A DNA stretch of 63,732 nt from SAR86 cluster bacterium (GTDB lineage Bacteria; Pseudomonadota; Gammaproteobacteria; Magnimaribacterales; AG-339-G14), in assembly GCA_028135785.1 (NCBI GenBank), contig JAOIHS010000007.1, positions 1 through 63,732 of the forward strand. The letters run 5' to 3'. Made by a program: the position numbers and the translations under genes. The notes below the pieces were generated by a model, which was given only the letters and a program-made list of their open reading frames with translations, was not told the DNA's origin and searched no databases. How positions within the stretch are numbered: the first letter of the stretch is position 1; the number at the start of each line of letters is the position of its first letter. Positions 8,567 to 18,442 of this stretch are shown here, piece after piece.

Positions 8567-9769
8567 ATGAATATAGCTTTATTTATAGATAATAAATTAG
8601 ATTCTGGGGGGGCATTTCAATGTTCGCTTTCAAATATTTTAAACTTAATTAAGAGCTCAGATAAAAGATATAAATTTAAAATTTTTACTACCATTAAAGA
8701 AAATCTTCATTTCTTTGAAGATAAAAATATTGAAGTGATCTATATAAAATATGGTTTTATAAATAAGTTATTGTCATACGTAAGAAAAGCAAATAGATTT
8801 TCAAAATATATTAAATTTTTAACATTAAATAGACCGCTAAAATTAGATGCAGTTTTTGCTAAATATGAAATTGATCTTGTTTACTTCGTCTCATCATCCC
8901 CTTTAGCAAGAGAGATTGAAGCTCATAATTTTGTTTATACACTCTGGGACTTATGTCACTTAGATCACCCCGAGTTTCCTGAAGTAAGTTTTTATGGAGA
9001 ATTCGAATCAAGACAAGCTTTATTTAATGAGGTTTTACCAAAAGCAATAAATATAATTGTTGAGTCTGAGATGGGCAAACAGAATTTGATAAAGAAATTC
9101 AATATTGACGCAGACAGAATTACTATTTTGCCTGTTCTTCCGTCAGATAATAATTACAGCCAAAAAGAATTTTCAACTAATATCAATGTAGACATAAAGA
9201 CTAAATATTTATTAAAAGAGGATTACATTTTTTATCCAGCACAATTTTGGGCTCATAAAAATCATATATATATATTAGAAGGAATAAAAATTTTAATAGA
9301 TAAGGGTTATAAAATAAATGCTATTTTTTCTGGATCTGACAAAGGAAATCTTGAGTATATTTTAAAAAATATAAAGAAAATGAACCTAGAAGATTCTGTC
9401 AAATATATAGGGTTTGTTGATAATAATGAATTGTCATGCCTCTATAAACAAGCATTAGCTTTGGTAATGCCCACTTATTTCGGGCCAACTAATCTACCTC
9501 CCTATGAAGCTTTTCTAAATAACTGCCCAGTTTTATATTCAGATCTTCCAGGACTTAGAGATCAAGTAAAAGACTCTGCTTTACTAATGAATCTTAAAGA
9601 TCCAGAATCTCTAGCTAATAATTTAATAAAAATAATCAATAAAGAGCCTGAATTGATTAAAATGATGGAAAATTCAAAGTTTCTAATAGAAAACTTAGAG
9701 CAAATTTATATAAAAGAGCAAAAAAAGATTTTTGATAATTTTTCCATAAAAAGGAAATGCTGGGATTAA
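8567..9769 (+). CDS. Glycosyltransferase, GT4 family
   Basis: 400 residues, GT-B fold. The N-terminus MNIALFIDNKLDSGGAFQCS carries the acceptor-domain glycine loop. In the C-terminal domain, FYPAQFWAHKNHIYILEGI (about 218-236) is the donor-phosphate loop with the HKNH signature, and VMPTYFGPTNLPPYEAFLNN (about 300-319) carries the nucleotide-sugar motif of mannosyltransferase-like GT4 enzymes. It probably adds one sugar to the lipid-linked repeat. Upstream methyltransferase is 5 bases away, downstream gmd 3 bases. Confidence 0.83.
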   Translation: MNIALFIDNKLDSGGAFQCSLSNILNLIKSSDKRYKFKIFTTIKENLHFFEDKNIEVIYIKYGFINKLLSYVRKANRFSKYIKFLTLNRPLKLDAVFAKYEIDLVYFVSSSPLAREIEAHNFVYTLWDLCHLDHPEFPEVSFYGEFESRQALFNEVLPKAINIIVESEMGKQNLIKKFNIDADRITILPVLPSDNNYSQKEFSTNINVDIKTKYLLKEDYIFYPAQFWAHKNHIYILEGIKILIDKGYKINAIFSGSDKGNLEYILKNIKKMNLEDSVKYIGFVDNNELSCLYKQALALVMPTYFGPTNLPPYEAFLNNCPVLYSDLPGLRDQVKDSALLMNLKDPESLANNLIKIINKEPELIKMMENSKFLIENLEQIYIKEQKKIFDNFSIKRKCWD

Positions 9770-9772
9770 AAC

Positions 9773-10855
9773 ATGAAAGATAGAAAAAAAGCGTTAATCA
9801 TAGGAATTACTGGACAAGATGGGTCTTATTTAGCGGAGTTACTTTTAAGTAAAGGTTATGAGGTGCATGGAACCAAAAGAAGATCATCATCTTTAAACAC
9901 CATGAGAATAGATCATATATATGAGGATCCTCATATTGATTCAAGGCAGTTAATTTTACACTATGGTGACTTAACAGACGCTTCCAACATTACCAGTCTA
10001 GTTCAGAAAATTTCTCCTGATGAAATATATAATTTAGGCGCACAATCTCATGTAGCTGTTAGCTTTGAGATGCCAGAGTACACTGCGCAAGTTGATGGAT
10101 TAGGAACTTTAAGGCTTCTAGAAGCAATCCGTCAATGTGGCTTAGAAAAAAAGACAAAGTTTTATCAAGCCTCTACTTCCGAGCTATATGGAATGGTTCA
10201 AGAGTCTCCTCAAAGAGAATCTACCCCGTTTTATCCTAGATCTCCTTATGGAGTTGCAAAGCTTTTTGGGTATTGGAGTGTAGTTAATTACAGAGAGGCA
10301 TATCAAATGTATGCCTGTAATGGAATATTATTCAATCACGAATCACCTCGAAGAGGAGAGACTTTTGTAACTAGAAAAATTACTAGAGGATTAGCTAGAA
10401 TAAATTATGGAATTGAAAAATGTCTCTATATTGGAAACTTAGATTCTTTAAGAGATTGGGGGCATGCTAAAGATTATGTTTATATGCAATGGATGATGCT
10501 TCAACAAGAGTCTCCAAAAGATTATGTTATTGCAACAGGAAAACAAATTTCTGTAAGAGATTTTGTGACAATGTCAGCTAAAAACCTTGGTATAAACATT
10601 ACTTTCAAAGGAAAAGAAAAAAGTGAGATAGGCATTATCGATAGTTTAGATAAAGAAAATAATTTTTTAAAAGAGGGAGACGTAATTGTAGAAGTTGATC
10701 CAAGATATTTTAGACCGACAGAGGTAGAAAGCTTACTGGGAGATGCATCAAAAGCAAAAAAAGATCTTGGATGGGAACCAAAAATATCTATAGAAGAAAT
10801 GTGTAAAGAAATGATTGAAGAAGACCTCAAAATAGCCAAACTAGAAATTAATTAA
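9773..10855 (+). CDS. gmd: GDP-mannose 4,6-dehydratase
   Basis: Converts GDP-D-mannose to GDP-4-keto-6-deoxy-D-mannose in the cytoplasm, the entry point to GDP-fucose, GDP-rhamnose and GDP-perosamine. 360 residues, the usual family length. NADP-binding loop [14 protein letters not shown] (11-24), catalytic ASTSELYG (133-140), Y159/K163 in [12 protein letters not shown], and [18 protein letters not shown] further on are all intact. The next gene encodes GDP-fucose synthase, so the two make GDP-L-fucose or a related sugar; the aminotransferase upstream could tap the same intermediate. No GDP-mannose supply genes are in the window. Confidence 0.97.
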   Translation: MKDRKKALIIGITGQDGSYLAELLLSKGYEVHGTKRRSSSLNTMRIDHIYEDPHIDSRQLILHYGDLTDASNITSLVQKISPDEIYNLGAQSHVAVSFEMPEYTAQVDGLGTLRLLEAIRQCGLEKKTKFYQASTSELYGMVQESPQRESTPFYPRSPYGVAKLFGYWSVVNYREAYQMYACNGILFNHESPRRGETFVTRKITRGLARINYGIEKCLYIGNLDSLRDWGHAKDYVYMQWMMLQQESPKDYVIATGKQISVRDFVTMSAKNLGINITFKGKEKSEIGIIDSLDKENNFLKEGDVIVEVDPRYFRPTEVESLLGDASKAKKDLGWEPKISIEEMCKEMIEEDLKIAKLEIN

Positions 10856-10878
10856 AAGAATTAAATAACCTGGTTTTT

Positions 10879-11853
10879 ATGAAATTAGATCAAAAAGATA
10901 ATATTTTTATAGCGGGACACAAAGGCATGGTCGGCTCAGCGATAAAAAAATGCTTTGAAGAAAAAGGTTTTAAAAATATCATTTTTGAAGATAGAACTAA
11001 TCTTGATTTAACAAGTCAAAATCAAGTTTCTAATTTTTTTAAAAAAAATAAAATAGATAAGGTTATTATTGCTGCAGCTAAGGTAGGGGGCATAGGAGCA
11101 AATTCTAAATATCCGGTAGACTTTCTAATTGATAATTTATACATACAATCAAATCTTTTAAGAGAAAGCCAAGTTTACGATATTGATCAGGTTTTATTTT
11201 TAGGCTCTTCATGCATTTATCCTAAAATAACACAAAATCCAATTAAGGAAGATCAATTAATGTCAGGAAAGCTAGAAGCAACCAACGAATGGTATGCGCT
11301 TGCCAAAATAGCTGGCATAAAGCTTTCTGAGGCATACAACATACAATTTAAAACAGATTTCAGAAGTATTATGCCAACCAATCTTTATGGTCCAGAAGAT
11401 AATTTTGATTTAGAAAATGGACATGTAATTCCGGCTTTAATAAATAAATTTTTTGATGCTGTAAAAAATAATTTGGATTCAGTAGAAATATGGGGATCAG
11501 GAAACCCTCAAAGAGAATTCTTACATGTTAATGATCTTGCAAATGCTGTTTTTTTTATCATGAGTTTGGAAAAAGAGGTTTATTCAAAATTTACAAAACC
11601 TTCTTTATCTCATATAAATATAGGCACAGGTGAAGATATATCTATAAAACAGCTAGTAAAAAAATTAACTAAAATATCCGGTTTTAAAGGTGAAATTATT
11701 TATAATACTAACAAACCAGACGGCACTATAAAAAAAGCTTTGGACGTTTCAAAAATAGAATCTTTAGGTTGGAAGCATAATATTTCTCTAGATGAGGGCT
11801 TAGAAGAAACTTTTAAGTGGTACAGTAATAATTACCCTCAAGTAAGAAAATAA
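10879..11853 (+). CDS. fcl: GDP-L-fucose synthase
   Basis: Bifunctional 3,5-epimerase/4-reductase that turns the Gmd product into GDP-L-fucose with NADPH. 324 residues. AGHKGMVGSA (12-21) is the dinucleotide loop; GSSCIYPK (109-116) and Y139/K143 in NEWYALAK are the catalytic residues; the AAAKVGGIGAN block is characteristic of WcaG/Fcl. A 23-base gap separates it from gmd, and the pairing is the normal arrangement in colanic-acid and O-antigen clusters. Confidence 0.95.
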   Translation: MKLDQKDNIFIAGHKGMVGSAIKKCFEEKGFKNIIFEDRTNLDLTSQNQVSNFFKKNKIDKVIIAAAKVGGIGANSKYPVDFLIDNLYIQSNLLRESQVYDIDQVLFLGSSCIYPKITQNPIKEDQLMSGKLEATNEWYALAKIAGIKLSEAYNIQFKTDFRSIMPTNLYGPEDNFDLENGHVIPALINKFFDAVKNNLDSVEIWGSGNPQREFLHVNDLANAVFFIMSLEKEVYSKFTKPSLSHINIGTGEDISIKQLVKKLTKISGFKGEIIYNTNKPDGTIKKALDVSKIESLGWKHNISLDEGLEETFKWYSNNYPQVRK

Positions 11854-11866
11854 TTATTCAAAAACA

Positions 11867-12640
11867 ATGAACTCTCCAATAGTTTCAATAATAACCATTG
11901 TTTTAAATCGAAAAGAGGATTTAGAAAAAACTCTGGAGAGCATCACAAATCAGTCATTTAAAGATAAAGAACTCATCATAATAGATGGAGGCTCGACTGA
12001 TGGAAGCTTAGAAGTATTGGATAAATATTCTGAAAATATAGATATCTTAGTATCAGAAAAAGATAAGGGAATTTATGATGCAATGAATAAAGGCGTAAAA
12101 CTAGCAAGGGGAGAATGGTTAAGTTTTATGAATGCAGGAGATACATATTTCAATGACAAATCTTTAAATGACGTTTTTAAAAAGCATTCCACAAATGATT
12201 ATGATCTCTTAATAGGAGATACAGTCATTTCATATAGAAACTTTAAGAAGGAATTAAAAGTTAAAGCGTTAAATAAAATTTGGAAGGGAGCCAGATTTAT
12301 TCATCAATCCGTTTTGATTAAAAGAATATTCCAGTTAAAAAACCTATACAACATCGATAATAAAATAAGTGCAGATTTTGAATTTTTTTATCAGACAATT
12401 AATGCTGGATCAAAAATAAAAATATTAAATCAAAATGTATCTATTTTTCAATCTGGGGGAATATCAGATACTAGCAGAATAAAATCTTCAGCAAGCAATA
12501 TGAAAGTTGTTTTAAAAAATGAATGGAGTTTTTATAAATTAATTTTCTATATATTTAAGATTAGTTATGAAATTATAAAAATCTCTCTTAAATTTATTTT
12601 GCCAAAAAAAGTTATTAGCTTTATTCAAGAAAATAAATGA
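11867..12640 (+). CDS. Glycosyltransferase family 2 (WcaE/WcaA-like)
   Basis: 257 residues, GT-A fold. VSIITIVLNRKEDLEKTLES (6-25) is the start of the nucleotide-binding domain; IIDGGSTDGS (38-47) and FMNAGDTYF (87-95), where NAGD stands at the DxD position, complete the donor site. EKDKGIYDAMNKGVKLA (64-80) is the signature of the subgroup that includes WcaE of colanic acid. A second gene of the same subgroup lies at 22879, so the two may be old duplicates. The end overlaps the polymerase start by 4 bases (ATGA). Confidence 0.88.
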   Translation: MNSPIVSIITIVLNRKEDLEKTLESITNQSFKDKELIIIDGGSTDGSLEVLDKYSENIDILVSEKDKGIYDAMNKGVKLARGEWLSFMNAGDTYFNDKSLNDVFKKHSTNDYDLLIGDTVISYRNFKKELKVKALNKIWKGARFIHQSVLIKRIFQLKNLYNIDNKISADFEFFYQTINAGSKIKILNQNVSIFQSGGISDTSRIKSSASNMKVVLKNEWSFYKLIFYIFKISYEIIKISLKFILPKKVISFIQENK

Positions 12641-13881
12641 AAATTAAAAATTATCTTCAATTTAATTTGGTAGAGACTATTGCGTCTCTCTTTATTGTTT
12701 TTTCCTTACTTCCATGGGTAAATTTTGGGACTAATGGGAGAGATTCACAAATATGGCCTCTTTTATTTGGCTCTCTTTTTCTTTTAACGACTTTTAGAAA
12801 AAAAGTTCCTATCTTATTTTTATATCCTCTTGCTCTTCCAATAATGGGTTTATTTGGGTGGCTTTTTTTATCAGATTTATCAGCTACTGGAATCTCTAGT
12901 TTTATTGCTATTAGAGGTATTTTATCTTACTTAGGATTTGCTATTTGTTTTGTAGCTTTTATGTTTTATCTAAGAGAAAGAGAGTTTCCTCTAAAAATTT
13001 TTATGAATATAAATATCATTTATATTCTCGTTGGAATATTTCAGGCATATATAGATCCTGCAGTGGTATCAGGTATTGTTGCATCAAGAGATCAGACTTT
13101 TTCAAATCAATCTACTCTTGTAAGAGGCGTACCTTCTTTAACTCCTGAACCAACTTATTTTGCTATTTATTTATATTTTATTTCTTTTCTTTATTTAATT
13201 AATTTTGAATTTAACCCTCCAAAAAAAGTACAAATATTATTGATAGTTAATCTTTTAGCAATTATTTTTTTATCTAGATCTACAATGGTTCTTCTATTTT
13301 TATTATTAACAATACCTTTCTTAATGCATAGAATTAATCTAAAAAATTTAGCTGTGGCTCTTATTTTTATTTTACTAAGCACACCTATATTTATTTATTT
13401 GTTCCCAGAAACAAGAGTTCTTCTGTTAGTGGATTTATTATTTGAGGAGCCCCGATTCATAGGTTTATTATTAATTGATGAAAGTATCAATGATAGAATT
13501 TCACATGTTATTTTCCCTTTGCAAGGAGCCTTGGTGAACGATCTTCTTCCGGTAGGCTTTCACAAATGGTCAGAAACCTATAGTTATTTAGCTGAGTATT
13601 GGAATGGAATTTTTTGGTATGGTTCGGGCGGCTCTATAATGTCTTTTTTTGGATTAATAGTATTTGAGTTCGGAATTTTTGGATTAATACTTTTAGGATA
13701 TCTTTTTATAAAATTTCAAGATGGGACCTATAGTAGATTTTCAGAAACTTTTTTATTATTCATTTTAATGAACACCTCTATTCCACCTTCATTTCCTTTG
13801 CTAGCTATGGTTTTCGGGTTTTATATTTATAGCAATCATTACAAAGCAACGAAAACCCTTAATACAAAAAAATTGATTTAA
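12637..13881 (+). CDS. wzy: Wzy-like O-antigen polymerase
   Basis: 414-residue membrane protein with about 10-12 predicted segments and a longer loop near residues 265-330, the general architecture of Wzy polymerases, which join lipid-linked repeat units on the periplasmic side. Wzy proteins have little sequence conservation, so the call rests on topology, length and its place in a cluster that also has Wzx- and Wzz-like genes. SRSTMVLLFLLLTIPFL (about 212-228) is a stretch typical of the O-antigen ligase/polymerase superfamily. A WaaL-type ligase is the alternative, but those are usually outside such clusters. Confidence 0.75.
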   Translation: MKIKNYLQFNLVETIASLFIVFSLLPWVNFGTNGRDSQIWPLLFGSLFLLTTFRKKVPILFLYPLALPIMGLFGWLFLSDLSATGISSFIAIRGILSYLGFAICFVAFMFYLREREFPLKIFMNINIIYILVGIFQAYIDPAVVSGIVASRDQTFSNQSTLVRGVPSLTPEPTYFAIYLYFISFLYLINFEFNPPKKVQILLIVNLLAIIFLSRSTMVLLFLLLTIPFLMHRINLKNLAVALIFILLSTPIFIYLFPETRVLLLVDLLFEEPRFIGLLLIDESINDRISHVIFPLQGALVNDLLPVGFHKWSETYSYLAEYWNGIFWYGSGGSIMSFFGLIVFEFGIFGLILLGYLFIKFQDGTYSRFSETFLLFILMNTSIPPSFPLLAMVFGFYIYSNHYKATKTLNTKKLI

Positions 13882-13884
13882 AAA

Positions 13885-14847
13885 ATGAATTATAAAAGTA
13901 TTTTGATTACAGGCGGCGCAGGCTTTATTGGGTCTCATGTTTACGATTACTTTAATTCAATTTATCCCGAAGCAAAAATAACCATTCTAGATAAGATGAC
14001 TTATGCTGCAAATAAAAAGAACATACCCGAGAATTTTATAAATAAAAATCATTCTTTTAAGCAAACAGATATTAATGATTTTGAAACTTGCATGTCGATA
14101 ACTAAAGATTTAGATTTGGTTCTTCATTTAGCTGCAGAGAGTCATGTTGGAAATTCCTTTGACGATTCATTAATCTTTACACGATCAAACACTTTAGGAA
14201 CTCATACTCTTTTAGAGGCCTGTAAAAGAAATAAGGTTAAACGAATCATTCATGTCAGCACGGATGAAGTTTATGGTGAAAATATCAACTCTAAGTTTTC
14301 TGAAACAGATCCTTTAAATCCTACCAATCCATATTCTGCTACAAAAGCAGGCGCTGAAATGATAGCTCAAGCATATTTTAGGTCTTTTAAACTACCAATA
14401 AATATAGTGAGAGCAAATAATATTTATGGCATAAGACAATATCCTGAAAAAATTATTCCTAAATTTATTTTGAGAGCTTTAGATGGGTTACCTTTAGAGA
14501 TTCAAGGAAATGGAAAACATCAAAGACACTATCTTTCAGCTTTAGACTTTGCAGTAGCTTTAAAAACTATTCTAGATAACTTTACTCCAGGAAATATATT
14601 CAATATTGCCTCAGATTTAGAATTAACTAACTTAGAGGTTGCCAATAATATTAATTTACTAATCAGGCCTAATGACACTAAAGATAATATAAATTTTATT
14701 GAAGACAGGCCTTTCAATGATTCAAGATATGCAGTCAATGATAATTTACTGAGAAATCTGGGTTGGATGCCTAAAAAAAATCTTATATCTGATCTACCAA
14801 AAATTATTGAATGGTATAAAACAAATAAAAATTGGTTTGATAAATAA
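13885..14847 (+). CDS. RmlB-like NDP-sugar 4,6-dehydratase (extended SDR)
   Basis: 320 residues. ITGGAGFIGSHVYDYF (8-23) is the NAD loop, STDEVYGE (125-132) and Y150/K154 in TNPYSATKAGAEM are the catalytic groups, and AAESHVGNSFDD matches the dTDP-glucose 4,6-dehydratase pattern. It is therefore close to RmlB (rfbB), which makes dTDP-4-keto-6-deoxyglucose. RmlA, RmlC and RmlD are absent from the window, and the protein is somewhat shorter than RmlB (about 350-360), so the substrate may be dTDP- or another NDP-glucose. Directly after wzy (3 bases). Confidence 0.82.
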   Translation: MNYKSILITGGAGFIGSHVYDYFNSIYPEAKITILDKMTYAANKKNIPENFINKNHSFKQTDINDFETCMSITKDLDLVLHLAAESHVGNSFDDSLIFTRSNTLGTHTLLEACKRNKVKRIIHVSTDEVYGENINSKFSETDPLNPTNPYSATKAGAEMIAQAYFRSFKLPINIVRANNIYGIRQYPEKIIPKFILRALDGLPLEIQGNGKHQRHYLSALDFAVALKTILDNFTPGNIFNIASDLELTNLEVANNINLLIRPNDTKDNINFIEDRPFNDSRYAVNDNLLRNLGWMPKKNLISDLPKIIEWYKTNKNWFDK

Positions 14848-14853
14848 ATTTAA

Positions 14854-15999
14854 ATGAAAATATACTTATGTGGTTCTTTTGATGGCCCTCTTACAGGTCA
14901 AATGCAAACGCTTAATGGTGTTTATGATTCTCTTAAAGAAAATTTTAAAATTAGTAAAATAAATTTTCCTTATAAAGATTTTTTATTTCCATTTAAGTGG
15001 GTTTTATTTACATTTAATCTAGTTTATATTTTAATTTTTGATAAAAATAAAAAAGTTTTTTATCTTCTAGTTCACAGGACAAGAATAAGTTTTTGGTTGA
15101 GAGACTTTCCTGTTCTTTCGTTTTCCTACATTACTAATTCGAACCTTATCTGTCACTTAGTTGGATCAGATATAGAAATTTTTTTTAATAAATTAAACTT
15201 GGTAGAAAAATTTATTTTAAGAAAACTATATTCTAAAGTAGATCATTGGGTTGTCTTAGGGCCTGTTATGGAAAATCAATTAAAAAATTTATATCAAAAA
15301 TTAGATATAAATAAACCCTGCCCTTGTTTTTCTCAAGGGACTCTTAAAGCCACTACTGTGGGTGGATTTTTTCCAATAGAATCAGATTCTCTTTACGATG
15401 AGAAAAAGATCGAAAAAAAAATAAATAATTTTGGTCGGGAAATTTATATTGGCTATATGTCAAACTTAATAGAAGAAAAGGGGATAGTAGAATATATTGA
15501 AGCAGTTATTTCTCTCAAAGAAAAAACAAATATTTCTTTTAAAGCTTGGATAGGCGGAATAACCTTAGGAAATATTTCACCAAGGTTAAAAAATGCTTTA
15601 GTTACTGCAAATAAAAAAGAATATATAGAGGTTTGCGGTTTATTAAAAGGTGATGACAAATGGAATAAATTAATGAGTACAAATATTTTTATACTTCCTA
15701 GCTACTATAAATCAGAATCTCTTCCACTATCTTTGGTTGAAGCAATGAGGTTTGGAAGTCTTTGTATTTCTTCTGATGTTGGAGAAATAAAGAATTTACT
15801 TTCTAATGAAAGAGGAATTATTCTTGAGGAAGTAAAAACTGAAAATATTACCAATTCCATTAAAAAATCTAGTGAAAATATTGAAATTTCAAAGAATATG
15901 ATGAGGCGGTCAAATTCCTATATTTCAGATGAATTTTCCTTTGATTCTTTTAAAAGTAAAATCGAGAATCTTGTAAAAAATATTTTAGTAAAAGGCTGA
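14854..15999 (+). CDS. Glycosyltransferase, GT4-like
   Basis: 381 residues. MKIYLCGSFDGPLTGQMQTLNGVYD is an acceptor-domain start with a glycine loop at about 11-15. In the C-terminal half, IGYMSNLIEEKGIVEYIEA (around 204) is the donor-site loop and ILPSYYKSESLPLSLVEAMRFG (around 280) is the EX7E nucleotide-sugar motif with both acidic residues present. A cytoplasmic, membrane-associated transferase in the repeat-unit pathway is expected. The N-terminal half contains an aromatic, hydrophobic stretch (about 43-60) that may contact the membrane. Confidence 0.82.
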   Translation: MKIYLCGSFDGPLTGQMQTLNGVYDSLKENFKISKINFPYKDFLFPFKWVLFTFNLVYILIFDKNKKVFYLLVHRTRISFWLRDFPVLSFSYITNSNLICHLVGSDIEIFFNKLNLVEKFILRKLYSKVDHWVVLGPVMENQLKNLYQKLDINKPCPCFSQGTLKATTVGGFFPIESDSLYDEKKIEKKINNFGREIYIGYMSNLIEEKGIVEYIEAVISLKEKTNISFKAWIGGITLGNISPRLKNALVTANKKEYIEVCGLLKGDDKWNKLMSTNIFILPSYYKSESLPLSLVEAMRFGSLCISSDVGEIKNLLSNERGIILEEVKTENITNSIKKSSENIEISKNMMRRSNSYISDEFSFDSFKSKIENLVKNILVKG

Positions 16000-16011
16000 T
16001 AGATAAGCAAA

Positions 16012-17130
16012 ATGAAAGACAACAAAAAGAACATTCTTCTAATTTTTTCTTCATATTTGCCCTATCATCTTGATAAAGCTGAATCTATAAAGGATAAAGC
16101 TAATTTCCTCTCAGTCGGTTCCTTTGATGACGGGTATGAAGAAATACAAAAAGCTAACTCTACAAATATTAATAATATTCATATCTTATTTCCTGATAAA
16201 AAAGTTGAAGATATATCTTTTCTAAAAATCCAAATTAAACTTTTTATTGAATTATTGCGTAGAAAAGAAGAAAAAATATTTATAGGTATTGGTGGGAATA
16301 TTAGAAGTTATCACCCTTCAATTTTTATTGGAGTGATCCTCAAGAGAATAGGTGGAAAGAAAGTCTTTGCAATGTTTGATACAAACTTTTCTGATAGAGA
16401 AAGGAATATATTCAAAGAAATAGTTAAAGCTTTTTTTCTAATTCCCTTTTCCGGTGCTTTATGTTCAAGTCCTCAATCGGCAGCTTATTTTGATTTTTTG
16501 AGCATAAAAAATAAACCAAGAACTACCTTTGGGCTTAATACTTTTAATTCAATTAAGTTTAGAAAAGAAATTTTAAATAAAAAAGAAAACCCCGATCAAT
16601 TTATATATGTAGGGCGGATGAGTGAAGAAAAAAACCTTTATTTTTTACTTGAAGCTTATCAAAGATATTTGAAGACTCCTTCTAAAGAAAAAATTAAATT
16701 GAAGCTAAAAATGATAGGCGATGGTCCTCAGCTATCATTGCTCAAAATTAGAGCAAAAGAACTAGGCTTAGATGATAATATTTTTATGGGAGTAAAAAAT
16801 TCTTTAGAAATATCTAAGGAGCTAAACAAGTCTAAAGCATTATTGTTACCAAGTTTTACAGAGCCTTGGGGTTTAGTTGTAAGCGAGGCTGTAGCTATGT
16901 CTGTGCCTGTAATAGCTTCTGATAAAGTTAACTCTAAAGGATATTTAATTAGGCAGATGGTGAATGGTCTCTGTATAGAGCCTGATAATCTATTGGGGTG
17001 GAGTAGAGCATTACTAAAGGTTGCTGAAGATGAAGAATTTTATAATTCACTTATTAGTAACTTTGAAGACTACAAAACTTATATGGATGTCAGTTCATTT
17101 AGGGAAGCCATAACCTTATTAGCGAAATAG
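16012..17130 (+). CDS. Glycosyltransferase, GT4 family
   Basis: 372 residues. FIYVGRMSEEKNLYFLLEAY (around 196-215) is the GT4 donor-phosphate loop, and ALLLPSFTEPWGLVVSEAVA (around 280) is the EX7E motif with E in TEPWG and E in SEA. LKMIGDGPQLSLLKIRAKEL between them is also standard for the family. Sugar and linkage unknown. Closely linked to the upstream transferase (12-base gap) and the flippase after it (4-base gap). Confidence 0.87.
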   Translation: MKDNKKNILLIFSSYLPYHLDKAESIKDKANFLSVGSFDDGYEEIQKANSTNINNIHILFPDKKVEDISFLKIQIKLFIELLRRKEEKIFIGIGGNIRSYHPSIFIGVILKRIGGKKVFAMFDTNFSDRERNIFKEIVKAFFLIPFSGALCSSPQSAAYFDFLSIKNKPRTTFGLNTFNSIKFRKEILNKKENPDQFIYVGRMSEEKNLYFLLEAYQRYLKTPSKEKIKLKLKMIGDGPQLSLLKIRAKELGLDDNIFMGVKNSLEISKELNKSKALLLPSFTEPWGLVVSEAVAMSVPVIASDKVNSKGYLIRQMVNGLCIEPDNLLGWSRALLKVAEDEEFYNSLISNFEDYKTYMDVSSFREAITLLAK

Positions 17131-17134
17131 CTAA

Positions 17135-18442
17135 ATGAACTTTTTAAATAATTTTCTTGAAAAATATAATCATGCCCTTCAGAGACTTTCACTTGCACTA
17201 AGTATAAGAGGACTTGGATTAGTCTTTAGTATTACAGTTACATTTTTATTAATTGATATCTTAGATGCAAGAAATCTTGGAATCTTTTATTTTATAATTT
17301 CCTTAGCTAGGATGACAAGCATAATAGCTAGTCTAGGCATCTTTGCAGCGATAATACCTGAATTTTCAAAGGCACCAATTGAGAAAAAAGAAGCAATTTT
17401 AAGTCAATCTATCATTCCATGTTTACTAATAAGTTTAGTCTTTTTTCTTTTAATTAATTCAATTTTTTTCTTTTTTCCAGATTCAATAAACGAAACATTC
17501 TGGTATGTTCCTTTCTTTAGTATTTTGGTTGTAACTTATTTAATTCAATTTAATTTATATAATTATTTTAATTGTAAACAAAAATTAGGTTTAACCTCTT
17601 TTATGTTGGAAGGAAATGGAAGGAATTTCTTTTTCTTACCGCTTGTTTTAATTGTTTACTTCAACATTGAGCCTTCAAATTACGATATAAGAATTTTGGT
17701 TAACCTTTTAATTATTTCTTCCGTTTTTACAGTAATTGTAGGTTTAATAAATTATGATTTTAGAGGTTTAAAGAAAAACTTCTCTTTGAAGACATATTTT
17801 TCTTTTCACAAAACTGGTATAAAATTTTTACCTTCAGTACTAGTTTCTAGTGGTGCACCAAGCATATACGAAATATACATAAATTTATTTTTTGGACCGG
17901 TTACCTTGGCAGTGTTTGGCGTAGCTAACAGAGTTCTTGCGCCTCTAATGATTCATAATGATTTGCTTGTATTGAATTATGCTAAAGCTTCAAGCTTTTA
18001 CAGTAATAATCAATTTCAATTGGCTAATGATCTTCACAAAAGATCAGTAGCTTTCTCATTTTCAATAGCTTTATTACTAATGACTTTATTTTATTTTATT
18101 GGCTTGAACCTTATTTCTGAATTTATAAATTTTAATAAGTTGCCTAATATTAAAGAAGTAATTTTTATATTCTTTATTTCATCTTTAGTTCAATCAGTTT
18201 GTAATTTTTCTTTGCATTTCTTAAGAAATATAGGAGATTACTTTTCTATTACTTTAATAGAAGCTATTTCTGTAATAGGCACAGTCATATTGATGTATAT
18301 TTTTAGCGATTTTGGAATTATTGGAGCTGCCATTGCTATCTTGTCAGGAAGATTATTTATGCAACTTTCTGGTTTTATTTATGCAAAATACTTTTATAAA
18401 ATTCCTATGGTTTTAGCTAAGCCTCAGAAATTTAATCCATAA
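17135..18442 (+). CDS. wzx: Wzx-like polysaccharide flippase (MOP superfamily)
   Basis: 435-residue polytopic membrane protein with about 12 hydrophobic helices. An amphipathic start, then GLGLVFSITVTFLLIDILDARNLG (about 25-48), is the first-helix pattern of polysaccharide-biosynthesis MOP exporters, where a transported lipid-linked repeat passes from the cytoplasmic to the periplasmic side. Completes a Wzx/Wzy/Wzz system with the genes at 12637 and 934. Its last 19 bases overlap the end of the opposing metallophosphoesterase gene. Confidence 0.85.
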   Translation: MNFLNNFLEKYNHALQRLSLALSIRGLGLVFSITVTFLLIDILDARNLGIFYFIISLARMTSIIASLGIFAAIIPEFSKAPIEKKEAILSQSIIPCLLISLVFFLLINSIFFFFPDSINETFWYVPFFSILVVTYLIQFNLYNYFNCKQKLGLTSFMLEGNGRNFFFLPLVLIVYFNIEPSNYDIRILVNLLIISSVFTVIVGLINYDFRGLKKNFSLKTYFSFHKTGIKFLPSVLVSSGAPSIYEIYINLFFGPVTLAVFGVANRVLAPLMIHNDLLVLNYAKASSFYSNNQFQLANDLHKRSVAFSFSIALLLMTLFYFIGLNLISEFINFNKLPNIKEVIFIFFISSLVQSVCNFSLHFLRNIGDYFSITLIEAISVIGTVILMYIFSDFGIIGAAIAILSGRLFMQLSGFIYAKYFYKIPMVLAKPQKFNP

